This document shows positions 33,364-44,784 of a stretch of 64,000 nt of DNA, one piece after another. This DNA is from Linum tenue (lineage: Eukaryota; Streptophyta; Magnoliopsida; Malpighiales; Linaceae), in contig CAMGYJ010000006.1 in the NCBI GenBank assembly GCA_946122785.1, positions 72,355,676-72,419,675 on the forward strand, written 5' to 3'. The notes under the pieces are model-generated. The model made no database searches. It was not told the origin of the DNA and was given only the letters and a program-made list of their open reading frames with translations. A program made the translations under genes and the position numbers. Within the stretch, counting starts at the first letter, position 1, and each line of letters opens with the position of its first letter.

Positions 33364-35880
33364 TTAGAAGTCAATAATGGGCTCCCCAATGGTGAGGTTC
33401 CTGTCCAGCGTCCATGGCAAGTTAAACACCTTTGCTGCGATGAACTTGAAGATCTTGTTCACATTTATGTTGTGCTGCGCACTTGAGAAGAACAGCGTCG
33501 CCTTCATCGCTCTTGCGTATGCCCTTGCCTGCGTTGTATTCATCATGATGCAACCACAAACATAGTTTGATCAACAAGTTTACAGGAGAACCAACAAGAT
33601 TACAGATCAAAGTTAAGCCGCAATAAGGAACCCGTAATTTGCTCTCCCCTTGACTCGAATCTTTGGGGGAAAACACATCATCTAAAGGAGAAAAAGTATT
33701 CCTTCACAGTAAATGAAACCCATTCTCATTCAACGAGTAAAATGCAGCAAAAACGTTTGAAAAACTTGCTAAAGCATATTCCTAAACTGAAAGCTTTAGA
33801 TTACTCTGATAAGGAAATGACCAAAGCCTTTAATTAGATCTACCACCCCTAAAGAAGGTTCCTTTCTTGTTCTCAAAACTTAAATTCTCTCACTTTAATG
33901 AAGCTATTACTTACAGGTCTCGCCCCACCAGACCCCACTCCTGCCTGCTTTGTCTGTCAAACGCGCAAAGAGGGAAAACGAATCTCAAAATGCTACAGCA
34001 TTCTCCCACAAGGCAGGTCACAGTCTCAGGCATGAATGTTCCCCTAAACATGTTGAAAGACAAAACTGGGAGAAGTTCTCTACTGTTCTTGTATTTTTAC
34101 CTGGGTTGCTATAGTCCACTGTACATTTGGAGGTAGCCGGACGAAATCATCAAACTTGGTCCCGATCAGGATTGGTATAGCCGTCTGCAAGAGAAAAAAA
34201 ACTTGATTAACCCACAAGCCTGCCTTCCTTAATACACATGCAACAAGTTAAGAGTGTCATGATTATGATAAGAGTGCTCCCCCATGTGTGGGTGATGACC
34301 CTACTCCATTCCAACATAAAAGGGGCAACAGAAACCAAACCACCCGAATTGATTAAACAAACGGTAACACAATAACAATCATTCCAGCCACTGGATTCAG
34401 GTTTTCAGTGCCGTATGATGATCATGGCCATGACTATAAATTTCTTCCTGGGTTGCTGCCAAATTTTGCTTTTATGTATCAATCATCGATTATTACGATT
34501 GATCATCAAGGGCTAATTAATTATATAGCTCGTTTCAACAAGCCACCAGCAGAAAATTCTTTCTTCCCCAAGATTCCTAATTATAGTTGAGAAGCATATA
34601 CATTAAGTTAGTTAATGCCTTACCAAACGGAGGTTGAGTTTCCAGTATATCCATTAAGGTTGTACTGTACATATTGTACAGAAATAATGATTACTTTAAA
34701 GGCTTATAAGTTATAACTAACAGCACTATTCATCTCTATCTCACAGGAGGACGGATCAACAGAATTTGGTTGAGAAATTGAAGGACACCTAACAAACAAT
34801 AATGATACATTTACACCAAGACAATGGAGGTTGTAACTGTTCAACTTCAATTACCTGGTTCCATTTCCTGGCTTCACAATACCATCCAGCAACACTGTTA
34901 AGATGAACAGTATACTATTTCAATACGAAAACATATATGAAGCAGCTGATTAAAGGAAGGTTTAATGACGATGAGACAGGTAACCTGTCGAGTGTGCATC
35001 TGCTGGTGAGATCAAACATGAAGAGTATTGCAACTGCATCTTTACAGGCAATGGGGACTTGATCAAACGACCTGCTATCCCCTGCACACCCAACCAGAAA
35101 CCAGAGAAGTTCCCTCAACTCGTTCTGAAACTTGATACCATTCTAAAAGGTAAAACAATTTCAGGTACCTCCAACATCCCATATGCTGAATGAAATCCTG
35201 GCATCTTGAACTAACAATGTCTTGTGCATCAAATTCAATCCAGCCATTTCCAGGCTCTCCTTCTCTTGTTCATCCCCAACATACTTGACCTTCAACCATC
35301 AGCAAGTACAGAGACCCACACCACAAGAGGAAATTAAGAAACATCAGGAAGATTAAAGAAATCAGATCACATACCCATTAATAAGCAGCTCTAATCCTCT
35401 AACCCTGATTAATCACAATGAAACCTTTCCAGCTCATGCATGACCAATTCAGAAACAATCAAGAAAACCCAGAAACGACCCCCATCACCCTATTTTATTA
35501 TACCGAGAAATGCTTACCACGAAGCTCGTTTTCCCGATTTGGCAATCACCCAACAGGCTGATCTTCAGCGGCACCAAATCCGAGTTGGAAGATTCCAACT
35601 CGCCGCTTCCACTCGTCGTGCACGCCTCAACGAAAGTCACAGCACCGTAATCGTCGTTGGAGCCACCGCAAGAAGCGGAAGAGGAAGAAGCAGAAGAAGT
35701 AGAAAACGAAGTTGCAGCGCCGGGGCGAGTCAGACGGCGGTACTTGGCGGGCGGCTTACCAATCGAACAGGAGAGAATCCTGTCCCATAAGAACTCGAAG
35801 AACTGGCGGAAAACAGAGACGCGGTCGAGGACGCTCCACTTGAAGTCAACCCGGGCGATTTTCCGGATGATTACACCCAT
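33364..35880 (-). CDS. SGP1: Septum-promoting (Spg1/Tem1-type) small GTPase, SGP1-like, 289 aa
   Basis: Six exons: 35880-35518, 35289-35169, 35081-34985, 34894-34855, 34184-34101 and 33528-33364, with a continuous frame of 290 codons. The N-terminal 100 residues are a plant-type extension (Ser-rich). The G domain follows: P-loop GDCQIGKTSFV (residues 111-121), switch region YVGDEQEKESLEMAGLNLM, G3 IWDVGGDSRSF (Gly-Gly in place of the usual AGQ), ILFMFDLTSR, and G4 GTKFDDF (residues 215-221; TKFD replaces NKxD, normal for this family). The C-terminus (NLTIGEPIIDF) has no prenylation box. Family knowledge: Spg1 homologues signal mitotic exit and septation in yeast. Plant SGP1 interacts with MAP4K-type kinases, but its role is less clear. 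Confidence 0.92.
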
Positions 35881-36319
35881 CTGCGCTTACGATGTTTCTT
35901 GCTGGCGGCCATGGAAGCAGCAGTCGCTAGACTGCAGCGGCGAGCTTTTCATAGCTTGTTGTTGTTGCAGTCGTTGCTTCTTTCTTGGGTTTTGTAGTCT
36001 TCTTTCTTTCTTTGGCCTTGGGGTATTAACCATTCACGAACAGATTTCCAGAAATCTTTTTGGTGCGTGTGTGAGTGAGTATTGTAATTGTAAACTATAG
36101 CAAACAAAAAACGTTGGAAGGCCGGGGAAGAAGAAGAAGAAAGAAAACAAAAGAAATGGGCGGAGTTGGCGTTTCGGACTTAAGGGGCAGTTGACCGGTA
36201 CAACTTCGCTCGCTTTTAGCCTGTGGGACAAAGCCGTCCAGCCGTGTAACGGTTCGGTCCGGTCCAAATCAGACCCAACTCATGAGAACAACGGTCATTA
36301 GTGAATGACATCTTAAAAT
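35881..36319 (-). promoter_or_regulatory. SGP1-like gene leader and promoter region
   Basis: Sequence directly upstream of the ATG with pyrimidine-rich stretches on the sense strand (CTTCTTCTTCTTCC near 36121-36140). No TATA box was assigned. It is called by position. Confidence 0.35.
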
Positions 36320-36937
36320 TAGGGCTGCAAACAAGCCGAGTCGAGTCGAGTTTTTGCTTAGCTTGAGTTCGGCTCGTTTATAAATATTTTAGCTCGAGCT
36401 CGGCTCCAACTCGAATTTTGATCATCCAGCTCGAGCTCGAGCTCGAGCTCGACTCGATTAAAAGCAATCAAGCTCGAGCTCGGCTCGATAAAGCTCTGTA
36501 AATGCTCATTAACGCAGCTTGTCAAGCTGAGTACAAGCTCGGCTCAAGATAAGCTCGATTTGAAACCATTCCTGCTGAAAAATGTGTACAAATAAGAACA
36601 TTAGAAATTAAAAATGATAAAAAGAACACTATAAACTAAAAATAACATCTAACTTCCATACACATCCTTATTAACAAGATAATTTTCATGTTCAAAAGAG
36701 TAATTAATCCTTCCACAAGCTTTAAACAAGCCAGCTCGCGAGCTTAGCTCAACAAGCCACCGAGTCAAGCTAGCTCACGAGCTTATCAAGCCGAGCATGG
36801 CCTAACTCAAGCTTGGCTCGTTTACTAACAAGCCGGCTCGCGAGCTGGCTTGTTAAACAACGAGTCGAGTGTCGAACGATTTTTTTCCGATTCGATCGCC
36901 GAGTTGTCGCGAGCGGCTTGGCTCATTTGCAACCCTA
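36320..36937. mobile_element. hAT-like element built of GAGCTCG words
   Basis: The left end TAGGGCTGCAAACAAGCCGAG pairs with the right end read as TAGGGTTGCAAATGAGCCAAG. Flanking 8-mers CTTAAAAT (36312-36319) and CATAAAAT (36938-36945) match at 7 of 8. About 200 bp at each end are dense in 'gagctcg' and 'gctcgag' in both orientations, while the centre (36580-36700) is AT-rich. No coding sequence was seen. Confidence 0.8.
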
Positions 36938-36945
36938 CATAAAAT

Positions 36946-38210
36946 TAAGGATCGGATCATCGTTGTATTCGGTTCATTCGGCATGAGATACGGTTCAAAA
37001 ATTAATTTGATCAAATATTTTCTTCGATAATTATAAAATTTATAGGACCAAAAATCGGATCGTATTATACTCGATTCGATACAATCTGATTCAAATATTG
37101 CTTTATCCGGCACGAACCTCACCATTGCACACCCCACTTGTAACTTTTTATTTCCTTAATTTATCATTTTTCCCCATGCCCTATAGTGCGTTTGGTTTAA
37201 TACTTTTATATGTTTGGTAATGGTAGGGGTAATTATCAGAAACCGTCACAAATGATGTACTTAGTATAAAATGATTACTAAAATTTAATTTTCTACGTTT
37301 TCATAAAAGCACGTTTGGATGAACAAAACATACATTCCGTCCATCTCCATTCGAAAATTCATTAATTAAATCTAATCAGCACGCCACATCACAAAAAATT
37401 AATACAAAAATGAACGAACCAAACCAATCAAACCCAACGAAAGGACACTCAAGCCACCCGAAAACTATAGCATACAAACCTTACCTCACACCCTTTACTC
37501 TCAAATTTGTCCCTCATTTCTTTTGTTTCCCCCTCTCTGTAAACCTAACGATTTAGAACAAAACTCAAACCACATTTCCCAATCCAAAATCATCCTAAGA
37601 AAAAGCTCTGATTCCTTATGAGTTCACTTGCAAGTGTCACGAGTGTTTTCCTGCTAATATCATGGACCGAAGATAATCCGGGTGGAAGGTTTCTCCGCTG
37701 TAAGACATTACTTACCCTTTCTCTTATCCTACAAATGAATTCCAGCCAATTCCTTAGTAATCGGACGAGTTATCTGGATCAACTTATTAATAATTTTTAA
37801 CATATCGATAAATATTAATCTATTCATTTTTTTCACATAGTTCTTCGTTCTTTATTTGCTCTGTAGTGAAATTCAATAATTAACTACTTGATTATTAATT
37901 ATTCAATAATTAAATTAATTGAATTAATTTAACCTTTTAGCTAATGAATTGAATTGAACATATGGCTTTGGTTCAAATTGCTATCTCTAGTTATCTCTAA
38001 CTATCGACGAAAATGGCAATGGACCCTAATGGTATAGGACATAATTTGGAACAAAGCATAGATATGCAAGATTCTTGATGAAGGGTAAAGCGACTAGAGT
38101 CGAGGTCGAGTAATTCCGTTTCTCTAAAGGATTTGCATCATCCGAGTTCTAACAAATAACATCAACATAAACCGTCAACGGTTTCCTCGTCTGCAAGGCC
38201 AAAATATAGA
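36946..38210. other. Intergenic, AT-rich, nothing recognised
   Basis: No gene, paired repeat ends or RNA gene was seen. Short frames here are AT-driven and show no domain. Confidence 0.45.
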
Positions 38211-38220
38211 TCAAACTTAT

Positions 38221-38601
38221 GGGTAAATGACACATTTGGTCACTGAGATTATTAAATTGTGTCATGTTTAGTCACTAGAAAAAATTAATATCAATTTTGG
38301 TCACTCGAATTACCGAAACTGGTCAAATTTAGTCACTCTCCCGTCTCCGTCCAACTCCATTAATGTAGTTGGACGGAAACTTTTGGGAAAGTGACTAAAT
38401 GTGACATGTTTCAGTAATACGAGTGACTAAATGTGACATTTTTCAATAATTCGAGTGACCGGAGTTGGACAGAGGCTACAGAAGAGTGACCAAATGTGAC
38501 CTGTGTCAGTAATTCGAGTGACCAAAATTGATATTAAATTTTTCTAGTGACTAAATATGACACGATTTAGTAATCTCAGTGATCAAATGTGTCATTTACC
38601 C
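38221..38601. mobile_element. Mutator-type MITE with about 140-bp inverted repeats and 10-bp target duplication
   Basis: GGGTAAATGACACATTTGGT at the left pairs with GGGTAAATGACACATTTGAT read from the right, and the pairing continues for about 140 bp with few mismatches. The flanks TCAAACTTAT at 38211-38220 and 38602-38611 are identical. Inside each arm the phrase 'tttagtcactcgaattac' recurs several times. There is no coding sequence. A 9-10 bp duplication and long arms fit the Mutator superfamily. Confidence 0.87.
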
Positions 38602-38973
38602 TCAAACTTATCAACCAAATTTTGCACTAATCAGTTCCACTTGTAACAAAACGAGCTCGAATCCTCGTTCCACAATTCACTCACGCCACTGTCCTAGAAG
38701 ACTTGATCTGCAAATACCAAATATGAGGCTTTCCCGCAAAAAGAGTATCTAGAATTGCACCAAACCACTTCTAAGTTCTAAATATCTACTTGCAAGCATG
38801 GTACTGAAATCTATTACAATGCTTGTAGATTCTTGCAAGATCGTGAACATCCGACACCAGATCTCAACGTCCTCAAAGGATTTACAATTTTAAGAGTAGT
38901 TCCTCCTCGATTGCCAGAAGAACAATCCGCAAAATACACCTCGTTGCTTGCTGATAATAAAAAAGATAGGTCC

Positions 38974-41900
38974 TCAAGGACTTGGTGATACCTCTGATGA
39001 GTTCTCGTGCAATAACACGTATTCTCGGCTGCAGAGAACCAGGCAATAGCAAATCATTTAGGGGCAGCAGGATCAAAGAAAAAATATATTTCTGAACAAA
39101 ATCAGCTACAGCTTTCCACTTTTCATGCGCCATAGCTCTAAACATGTTATTCACGCCTTAAAAACAACTTGTCGACACAGCTAAGCCCACTCAAATATCT
39201 ATAAACATGCAGTCACAAGCTCCAGATGGAAACGCCAACACCAAGATAACCTTGAAGTGCCCATAGTACAAAGGGAGCATTCCTATTTCCTAGTCATAAG
39301 CTACAAAGACCAAACACTGGGTTGAGAACATTGAAAAACCAAGCATCTCAATCGGACTTCTCGTCCAATGGAAAATGTTGCTATATGATGTTTTGGGAGC
39401 ACACAGTAGGAGAGCTTTGAGAAAAATTCCCAGACTATTCAATATCTTTCAATAAGCACAACAGAACTTGCTAAAAAGTAAGCCAAATCAATCCAAGCGC
39501 AATGGAAGCTACTTTATCTTGGATGTTCAGTCACTAATTAACGATGAGAAAATTTTCACACCCCATCTATCAGAAAACATAAGTTGAGAATGATCAGTTT
39601 GCCTACCTACTATTACCAAACTTGATTGTGTCTTTTTCGAAAAGTTCGTAGTAACGCTCGGGCTCAATGGGTTTATCCTGCAAGCACAGGAAAACAGCTC
39701 AAATGTGATTACAAGAATTTAACCACAGAACTGATGCTGAATATATGCTGATTTAATATATATGCCTTACATTGATGAAAGTCTTGTTAGTGCTTCCAAG
39801 ATCCATCAGGTAAGGGCTATCACGCATACAGAGAACAAAGAAGTCAGCATACATAGATAAAACTAACCTGGACTTTATTACAGAAAGATATGCAAAAGAA
39901 AAAAAAAACAGTTGATTCTTACCTTACTTTCTTAGATAAAGTACCATCAGATTGTTCCTTTTCTACTTGCCTAACAAGTCAACAAAACAAAATCAGAAAC
40001 ACGTCTAACAAAATAAAAAAAATTCTTAACTTTTGAACAACCAAAAGATCTACCGGAATTGAATAACAGCATGTTGCTTGCTGCAGGATGGGTGGTCCGT
40101 AGGGACATCTGCCACCCTCCTCTCTCTACCAAAAAGATAACAACTTTGCCTGTGTATATAGAGAGGTTCTGTACATTGAGACACAACAGAAACAGAAAAT
40201 AAAGTTACCATCATTATCCGCACAAAATGGATGCAAGTGTCACAGAATTCGAGAGCCAAACAGTGTTCCAATTCCTACACTTAGTAATCGATATAAGAAA
40301 TTAAGATTCTTCGCTGTCTGACCCAAGTATCTAACCAACATGATGTGTGGCAATCGCGAACTAATACCTTGTGTGCAAGTGCAACTAACAAAAGCAGCAA
40401 GTACATACATAGCACAAGACTAAAATATTTACAATCAGTAATCAATAAAACAATGTTTTGTTCATTCTAAAAAATAATTGATGCTGTATCACGCATGGCA
40501 AAAAAGAGTTGAGAAACCAGGACTCACCATTCAGCGCTTCGCCACCCTTAAAAACATAAAGCCTCCATCTTATATTGGGTTTTCGAGCCTCTGGAGGCTC
40601 ATTGAACAGTAGAGTGACACCTGCCCCCAAAAAATAGCAGACCAGCAAAAGTGAGAGGCATAAAACAGGAAGCACACAGGCAGTAATTGTGAGTGTTTGA
40701 CGACTCGCGCAAAGCAAATTTAACCAGTTTTACATCATCAGAAGTCGTTGCTAGCATCACTTATAATCCATACGAAGCAACAGAGCATCAGAACCTAAAG
40801 TTATATGCCAGCACATGAAGCAGACAAACGGAGCATAAGGAAAATAAGTCATACCAAACATGTCACACGAGTATAGGGAAAATAAAAAATAAAAGATATG
40901 AATGTCTGAACATTGTCAAGCTACAGTTAATATAATTAATTGAAAGAAGGGTTCCAACACCTATTACACCTGGAAAGTGTTCCATCACATAATAATTTAC
41001 ATCAGTTGCATACCCACAGCATATTCCAGTTCTCCATATATACCAAAACATGAAAGACAATGAAACAAGCATAAAAAACCATACTACTCCAAGCAGCCAT
41101 AAGCAGCCGGGTCTGTCAGATATCAGACAGAACTAATAAAACAGGAAACTGTAGGGAAAATGCAAAATCACAAACCTCGAACCCTATTAGTTTCTGCAGC
41201 GAGTTTCCCAGACAGCTCAAATGATGGTTTTTGCTGCAAGCCAATGTCATACATCAACAAAAATTAGATATAGGGAAGTAGGACAAAAGGCACTCTTCTG
41301 CCAAATGAACAGACACAAGACTATATTCCAGAAATTAGTAACTGCCTTACTTTCTGGCTCGCTTCCAAGGCCTCTTCAGCCGCCTTCATCTTAGCTACAG
41401 AATCATCCTCGCTATTCCTATGCAAGCAACGAATATAAACAACACCATGATGAGCATATTATATTGTTGTGATGAGGGAAGGTCAATCAAAGCCCCTAAT
41501 CATCATGCTATACTTTCACTGTGATGGAGAAATGGGAAGGATCGAATTCACTAGTACAGGTGGGTGACATAAGCTTTTCATATGCTCTGCACTTCTAAAG
41601 AGAAAGTATTGCATAACAAGCAACCAAGTGTAACCCTAGACCCTAGTCAGTGGTACAATCTAATTGCTTTCATAATATGGTGAAGATTCTTCCAGCTGGG
41701 TTCTCCGAGAGTTCTATTTCCTTGAGTTAACGACACCTATATTCATAGTACTCACTAAATTGATGGAATTAAAGATGTAATCACCATACACTGTAAGTGT
41801 TATACAGAAGAAACAAAGAGCAATTAATCAAACATTGTCTCAACAAAGGAATAGATGAAAAAATAGACTGTGACAAGGATCTTACCTTCCGTCCGCTCCT

Positions 41901-42906
41901 CCATAGTTAATGACCTGAAATAAACAGTTCCATATGAGTTAACATTTAAACCAAAATGCAGCAACTTAAGTTTAGGACTGACAAAAGCAAGAGCTGCACT
42001 GACTAAAGAAGGCAGTAGAAATTCACAACAGATTCATGGAACCGGTCATCTAGGCACGATTAAGTATTCTCTGTTATTTGCTTTGATAAACATTCAGAAA
42101 ATGCAGAGATAAAGAAAATTCACTTGCATTGAATGTCAAACACAATAGAAGACAACATTTTAGGCAAAGGAACAAAACTAATGAGAAAGAAATAGCCACT
42201 AGAAATAGATATCACCAGACACCTCGTCCCGTTCTCTCTTCTGAGCAGCTCTTTGAGGTGACTGAGATCCATATCTTCTCTTGTGGTGCCGATCAGATGG
42301 AGAAAGTGAACGCTCATGTCTATCTCTAGACGATTTTCGGTCCATCTCATCTCGACCGTGCTTCCTCTCCTTCCTCTCGCCCCGATTTTCCCTATCTTCT
42401 GTACCTCTGCTTTTATAGGCAGCCTTATCACCTCCAGTCCCATGGTCTTTGTCATTTTCCGTGTCAGTCACCTTGTGAGCTTCCCTTTCCCGATGTGCAC
42501 CTCCTTTGCCACGAGTTCTTTCACGTTCTCTTTCGGGCACATCCGAACCCTCTCTGTCCTTACGGGTACCCCTATCCGTTTCCCTGCCACGATTCCTTCC
42601 ATGGTCTCTACCATCTCCCAGTTTATCAGCCTCTCTCTCCGCTTGTGCTCGCCTTAATCTCTTAGACCGTGGGGAAAGAGAAGCAGACCTTTCACCATTA
42701 GGGGATTTAGTATGGACACGTCTTTTCTCTTTCGGCGATGGAGAGGCATCCCGATGTGAGTTCTTCTTCTGCCGGGCTACTGGTGAAGGCGACACATCTC
42801 TACGGGAACTTCTGTGCCGTGATGCTGCCCTTTCTGCAGGCGGGGAGCTCCTCCGACCTCGGTCTCTGTCTGGGGATATCGAATGATCGGACGAATGGCG
42901 ACCCAT
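38974..42906 (-). CDS. DDL: DAWDLE-type FHA domain protein (SNIP1 homologue), 421 aa
   Basis: Ten exons: 42906-42223, 41914-41886, 41417-41351, 41233-41176, 40620-40528, 40168-40054, 39970-39923, 39816-39771, 39677-39607 and 39028-38974. Every joint is GT-AG and the sum is 422 codons. Residues 1-228 form an Arg/Ser/Asp/Glu-rich low-complexity region (MGRHSSDHSISPDRDRGRRS), as in DDL and SNIP1. The rest includes the FHA domain: RKPNIRWRLYVFK, YLFGRERRVADVP, HPSCSKQHAVIQFR (the Ser and His contact phosphothreonine), YLMDLGSTNKTFIN, then ERYYELFEKDTIKFG and YVLLHENSSE. Family knowledge: DDL is nuclear, binds DCL1 and pri-miRNA, and supports miRNA accumulation and splicing. Length and layout fit the family well. 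Confidence 0.95.
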
Positions 42907-43212
42907 TTCCAGCTAAGTCACTAGAACTGAACAGATGATGGACGAATTCGGAATCCCTTATAATTTCAAAGCAAGCAAACCCTAATCTGGCAATGTCCTA
43001 ATTTTTCACCCAACGAAGAAAGAAAATTGAACCCAGCCCAGGCTTTTCCAAAAGACTCGACTCGACCTTTCAGATGTCCGAAGAACTTCAGCGCCGCCTG
43101 TGTCCAGCACGCGCGACCGAGAGAGAGGAGATCGGCAGCTGTTCGTCGTCGTCGTCGCCGCCACTGTCAACTGGCTTCTCGGTGTTTCACCGGTAGCCCG
43201 CGTTGGAGAAGA
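42907..43212 (-). promoter_or_regulatory. DDL leader and proximal promoter region
   Basis: GC-richer sequence upstream of the DDL ATG, including a CGTCGTCGTCGTCGCCG run at about 43144-43160. It is bounded on the right by an inserted foldback element at 43225. No core promoter motif was assigned. Confidence 0.35.
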
Positions 43213-43224
43213 GCCTTAGTCGGG

Positions 43225-43669
43225 AAAAGTTAATCTGCTAACTTGAAAATTCGTTAGCAGATACTAACTGATATCCAAAATACATGAATTAGTATCCAAG
43301 TACTAAAGTATCTAGAAAGCAAAAACTAGTATTCAAAGTTGGCTAACTGATATCCACCATGAATCAACTATTATCCCAAATTCACAAACTAATATCTAAA
43401 CAACACAGAATAGTATCCATACAGCACATAAATAGTATCCATACAGCACATAAGAGTATCCAGATAACACATAAGAGTATCCATATTGAATACTAATTGA
43501 TTGGTTGTGGATATTAATTGGTATCTGCTATCTGGATACTAGTTTGTGATGTTTTGAATACTAGTCTGTGCTATCTAGATACTCAACAGACTTGGATATT
43601 AGTTCATACATTTTGGATATTAGTTAGTATATACTAACAAATTTTCTAGTTAGCAGAATAACTAGGCTG
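43225..43669. mobile_element. Foldback element with 12-bp direct repeats at its edges
   Basis: The direct repeat GCCTTAGTCGGG occurs at 43213-43224 and 43670-43681. Just inside are inverted arms of about 70 bp (CTGCTAACTTGAAAATTCGT on the left, CTGCTAACTAGAAAATTTGT read from the right). The interior is made of variants of 'tagtatccatacagcacata' and 'ggatattagtt', in opposite orientations on the two halves. Length is 445 bp with no coding sequence. A 12-bp duplication is longer than the usual 9-11 bp of Mutator elements, so the superfamily is uncertain. Confidence 0.75.
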
Positions 43670-43681
43670 GCCTTAGTCGGG

Positions 43682-44784
43682 TGAAAGAAAGAAAAAAAAA
43701 AACAGGCGGAGAGGGTTTTTCCGATTCAATTTGGCCGTCGAACTGGATCTCGAGACGCGGCGTTTTGGGGTGCAAAAGACCGCCGAAATCAGCTGGGCCG
43801 GCGGGCCGGGCTGTTACCCGGGAGAGGTCGGCCTGTATTCACACTTCACACAAAACCCCGCCCCATAAACCCTGAAAAATAAAGGGCTTTGGGACTGAAT
43901 TATAGGTACGAAAATCGGTTAATTGTTAGAAGGGTAAATTTGAGGTAAATGTAAAAGCACAGTCAAAATTATTAAGTTTTGGATAGAAATAGTAAAAATT
44001 ATATGAAATACATTATAATAGTCAAACATTTTAAAACATTAGACAGTTACAGTCGTTTTTTTTTATAATTTTTCTCGTTAAATTCGATGGTGTGGGTAAC
44101 ATTTAAAAACACATAGGATCCATGCTTCTGTCACGTCAGCAAAATTAACCTGTTTGTCCATAATTTAAGACGTTTAGCTATTTTTTTTGTATATTTAGTT
44201 GTTTAACCTAAATTACATAACGTTCACGTAATAGATGTGAATGTTCAGTGTGAAACATAATAAATGATTATGTTGATGAAAATTTTCATAGCATATAGGA
44301 ACTTGATGTCATCAACCCCGTTATATTTGAACGACATATTACTTGTCATGGAGGACATTTATATTCTTCATTATATCAAGACTTACAAAAAATTGTCTCG
44401 TGATGGACGAACGATCCAGAAGACACCTCCCCTTCGTATTAGATGTCAAGAACCAGTTGATCCCAATAACTCGAATTGTTGAGAGAGATTCAATCGTGGA
44501 TCATACTGTTTACTAACATTAAAAATAAGATTTTAGCCTTTAGGCATATGAACAAACTAAACTGTTTTGCATTCTGCAGTGCAGTGCAGCCCAGCCAACC
44601 CTAGAGTACACCAATATTGAAGGCCAAGAAACCGCCATGTCACTCTGAAGTTTCCTGACCATCAGTCAGTCTACCACACGACGTCAGCCAGCCAGCCAGC
44701 CGTATCACCACCATAAAATCTAGGCGGCACCCAGAAGAGCCAAATCCCCAACCACCGCCTCTCGACTCCAAGAAAATCTGCTAA
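43682..44784 (+). other. Intergenic, including the tryptophan synthase beta promoter
   Basis: The segment at 43690-43880 is GC-rich and 43900-44560 is AT-rich, with no recognisable coding sequence. The last 200 bp before the TSB ATG hold short direct repeats (cagtgcagtgcag, ccagccagccagcc) and an AT-rich CCATAAAATC at 44711-44720 that could serve as a TATA-type element. Confidence 0.4.
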
